From: Chloroflexia bacterium
GTDB lineage: Bacteria > Chloroflexota > Chloroflexia > Thermomicrobiales > UBA6265
Assembly: GCA_013696525.1 (NCBI GenBank)
Contig: JACCYK010000146.1
Span: 1 to 6,065 of the forward strand
DNA: 6,065 nucleotides
Reading direction: 5' to 3'
Each line of letters starts with the position of its first letter. Positions within the stretch are counted from its first letter, which is position 1. A model generated the notes under the pieces. The model did no database searches, was not told where the DNA came from, and worked only from the letters and a program-made list of their open reading frames with translations. Positions 4,629-6,065 of the stretch are shown in pieces. The position numbers were made by a program, and so were the translations under genes.

Positions 4629-5693
4629 TCAAATGCGGGCGGTCCGGTTCAGCAAGAGCAAATCCGCCAGCACCAGCGCCAGCATCGCCTCCACTACCGG
4701 CACCGCCCGCGGCACCACGGACGGGTCGTGGCGGCCGTAGACCGTGATTGTTTGGGGGTTGAGCGAGGTGTCCACCGTCTCCTGGGGCCGTTCGACGGAG
4801 GAGGTCGGCTTGACCGCCACCCGGACCGAGATCTCTTCGCCTGAGGTGATCCCGCCCAGGATGCCGCCGTGGTTGTTGGTCCGGGTCCGGACCCGGCCGT
4901 TCTCGGCATAGAACCAGTCGTTCGCTTCCGAGCCGCGACTACGCACCACCTCGAAGCCGCCGCCGATGTGGACGCCTTTGGTGGCGGGGATCGAGAGCAT
5001 CGCGTGCCCGATCAGCGCATCGATCTTGTCAAAGGTCGGCTCACCCAACCCCGGCGGCACCCCGATCGCCCGCGCTTCGACCACGCCGCCGAGGCTGTCC
5101 TTCTCTTCCTTGACCCGCAAGATCGCCTCGACCATCCGCTCCGCCGCCACCGGATCGGGACAGCGCACCAGGTTGCGCTCGATCTCGTCGCGATCAAACG
5201 TCTCCATCTCGATGCCGCCGATCTCCCGCGTAAACCCGTAGATCTCGGTGCCGGCCGTCGCCAGGATCTTGCGGGCGATGGCGCCGGCCGCCACCCGGCC
5301 CCAGGTCTCGCGGGCCGAGGATCGGCCGCCTCCGCGGTGGTCGCGATGCCCATATTTCGCCCAGTAGGTGTAGTCGGCGTGTCCCGGCCGGAAGACATCG
5401 CGCAAGTTGTCGTACTTCGAGGAATCGGCATCCTTGTTGTAGGTAATGATCGAGATCGGGGCGCCGGTGGTGATCTCCTCGTAGACACCGGACAGGATTT
5501 GCGCCTGGTCTTTCTCGTCCCGCGGTGAGGTGACCTTGCTCTGGCCGACACGCCGCCGGTCGAGCTGCGCCTGAATTTCCGCCACCGTCAGCGGCAGCCC
5601 GGCCGGGCAACCCTCGATCACGACCCCGAGCGCCGGCCCATGCGACTCGCCCCAGGTGGTTAGCTTGAAGATCTGCCCGAAACTACTGCCCAT
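4629..5693 (-). CDS. aroC: Chorismate synthase
   Basis: 354 residues, close to the usual length of about 360. The enzyme removes phosphate and a proton from 5-enolpyruvylshikimate 3-phosphate to give chorismate. This is the last common step of aromatic amino-acid and folate synthesis, and it needs reduced FMN. All expected signatures are present: TTWGESHGP (12-20, with conserved H18), LDRRRVGQS (44-52), FRPGHADYTYWAKYG (101-115, with H105), GGGRSSARET (121-130), TNNHGGILGGITSG (272-285) and GRHDPSVVPRAVPVVEAM (320-337, with D323). The start is fixed by the short distance to GESHG. AAGGA lies 12 nt upstream, a rather long spacing, and the upstream GNAT gene overlaps the first 34 nt, so translational coupling may help. 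No other shikimate-pathway gene is in the window. Nothing suggests loss of function. Confidence 0.98.
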   Translation of the reverse strand: MGSSFGQIFKLTTWGESHGPALGVVIEGCPAGLPLTVAEIQAQLDRRRVGQSKVTSPRDEKDQAQILSGVYEEITTGAPISIITYNKDADSSKYDNLRDVFRPGHADYTYWAKYGHRDHRGGGRSSARETWGRVAAGAIARKILATAGTEIYGFTREIGGIEMETFDRDEIERNLVRCPDPVAAERMVEAILRVKEEKDSLGGVVEARAIGVPPGLGEPTFDKIDALIGHAMLSIPATKGVHIGGGFEVVRSRGSEANDWFYAENGRVRTRTNNHGGILGGITSGEEISVRVAVKPTSSVERPQETVDTSLNPQTITVYGRHDPSVVPRAVPVVEAMLALVLADLLLLNRTARI

Positions 5694-6065
5694 TCGCGTG
5701 TTTCATCCTTCATCTTCGTGCCAGTGCTGCTGGCGGTTGCTTGGCGAGCGTTGGCAGGAGCCACGCTCGTTGCCGGCGATTTCAGCGGCGCCCCATAGAG
5801 CCGGTAGTCGAAGCCGGGCGAGCGCTGGAAGCCGAACCGCTCGTAGAGCCGTTGCGACCGTTCGTTGCCGAGCTGCGTGCTGAGCGCGATCCGCCGGCAA
5901 CCCGCCCGGTGCATGGTATTAATCGCCCACACCAGGGCCTGCCGGCCAAGGCCATGGCCCTGGAACGCCGGGTCGACCGCGATCCGGTCCAGATGCCCCC
6001 AGCCGGGAAAGATGCTCATGCCGAGATAGGCGGCCGGCTGGCGATCGACCGAGCCCAGATAGAGC
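5660..6065 (-). CDS. GNAT-family N-acetyltransferase (5' partial)
   Basis: The frame is open to the window edge (last full codon at 6062-6064). About 134 residues are visible, so the internal ATG at 6019 is not the real start. The acetyl-CoA-binding motif is RIAVDPAFQGHGLGRQAL, with the Q-G-x-G-x-G loop, followed by LSTQLGNERSQRLYERFGF, which matches the GNAT N-x-x-(S)-x-x-L-Y-x-x-x-G-F element. Such enzymes move an acetyl group from acetyl-CoA to an amine on a protein, small molecule or antibiotic; the acceptor here is unknown. The recognisable domain ends near FDYRLYGAPL. About 45 further residues rich in Ala, Ser and Thr continue through the gap and into the start of aroC in a different frame. 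This tail may be a read-through extension without a conserved role. The gene lies upstream of aroC on the same strand, so the two are probably cotranscribed. Confidence 0.88.
   Translation of the reverse strand, partial: LYLGSVDRQPAAYLGMSIFPGWGHLDRIAVDPAFQGHGLGRQALVWAINTMHRAGCRRIALSTQLGNERSQRLYERFGFQRSPGFDYRLYGAPLKSPATSVAPANARQATASSTGTKMKDETREWAVVSGRSSS

Noticed and set aside
4623..4638. CCGC/GCGG stem at the DUF1772-aroC junction as a bidirectional terminator
   Set aside because: Only 4 bp with no T tract; not enough to call.
4869..5528. Plus-strand open frame of 219 codons inside aroC
   Set aside because: Antisense shadow of an intact chorismate synthase with every signature motif present.

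Overview
This GC-rich window most likely comes from a member of the Chloroflexota, probably a Thermomicrobia/Sphaerobacter-like lineage. The pointers are the uniformly high third-position GC and the leader of the second cysteine-rich protein: a short acidic MDDRQFD-type start, then an SRRRLLK twin-arginine motif and an Ala/Gly-rich segment. I remember this leader style from Thermomicrobiales secreted proteins. The placement rests on memory, not on a search.

Region 1 (1-1101, plus strand) is the most unusual part. It holds two tandem paralogous genes for exported proteins with 20 cysteines each; the first is cut by the window edge. Each mature protein is two copies of a ten-cysteine module, C-x5-C-x8/9-C-x12-CC-x6-C-x5/10-CC-x4-C-x4-C, joined by a 13-residue linker. 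The last six cysteines of each module have the spacing of an inhibitor cystine knot. Module 1 is nearly frozen between the paralogues. Module 2 has kept little beyond its cysteines and has changed charge. A hairpin followed by a pyrimidine-rich tail separates the two genes. A class I SAM-dependent methyltransferase starts 13 nt after the second gene.

Region 2 (1904-4618) is a regulator with a divergent target unit. A cupin-type AraC regulator on the minus strand faces an NmrA/EasG-like NAD(P)-binding oxidoreductase on the plus strand. A DUF1772 (anthrone-oxygenase-like) membrane protein follows the oxidoreductase. The 142-nt divergent intergenic region has a perfect 8-bp inverted repeat, and a near-copy of its half-site lies 63 bp away on the promoter candidate for the oxidoreductase. 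This looks like a self-contained regulated redox module, possibly acting on aromatic or quinone-like compounds; the substrate is unknown.

Region 3 (4629-6065, minus strand) is housekeeping. It contains a complete chorismate synthase gene (aroC) and, overlapping its start by 34 nt, the 3' part of a GNAT acetyltransferase gene that runs off the window. Both convergent gene junctions (1897/1904 and 4618/4629) have gaps of only 6 and 10 nt. I saw no tRNA, rRNA, CRISPR array or insertion sequence.
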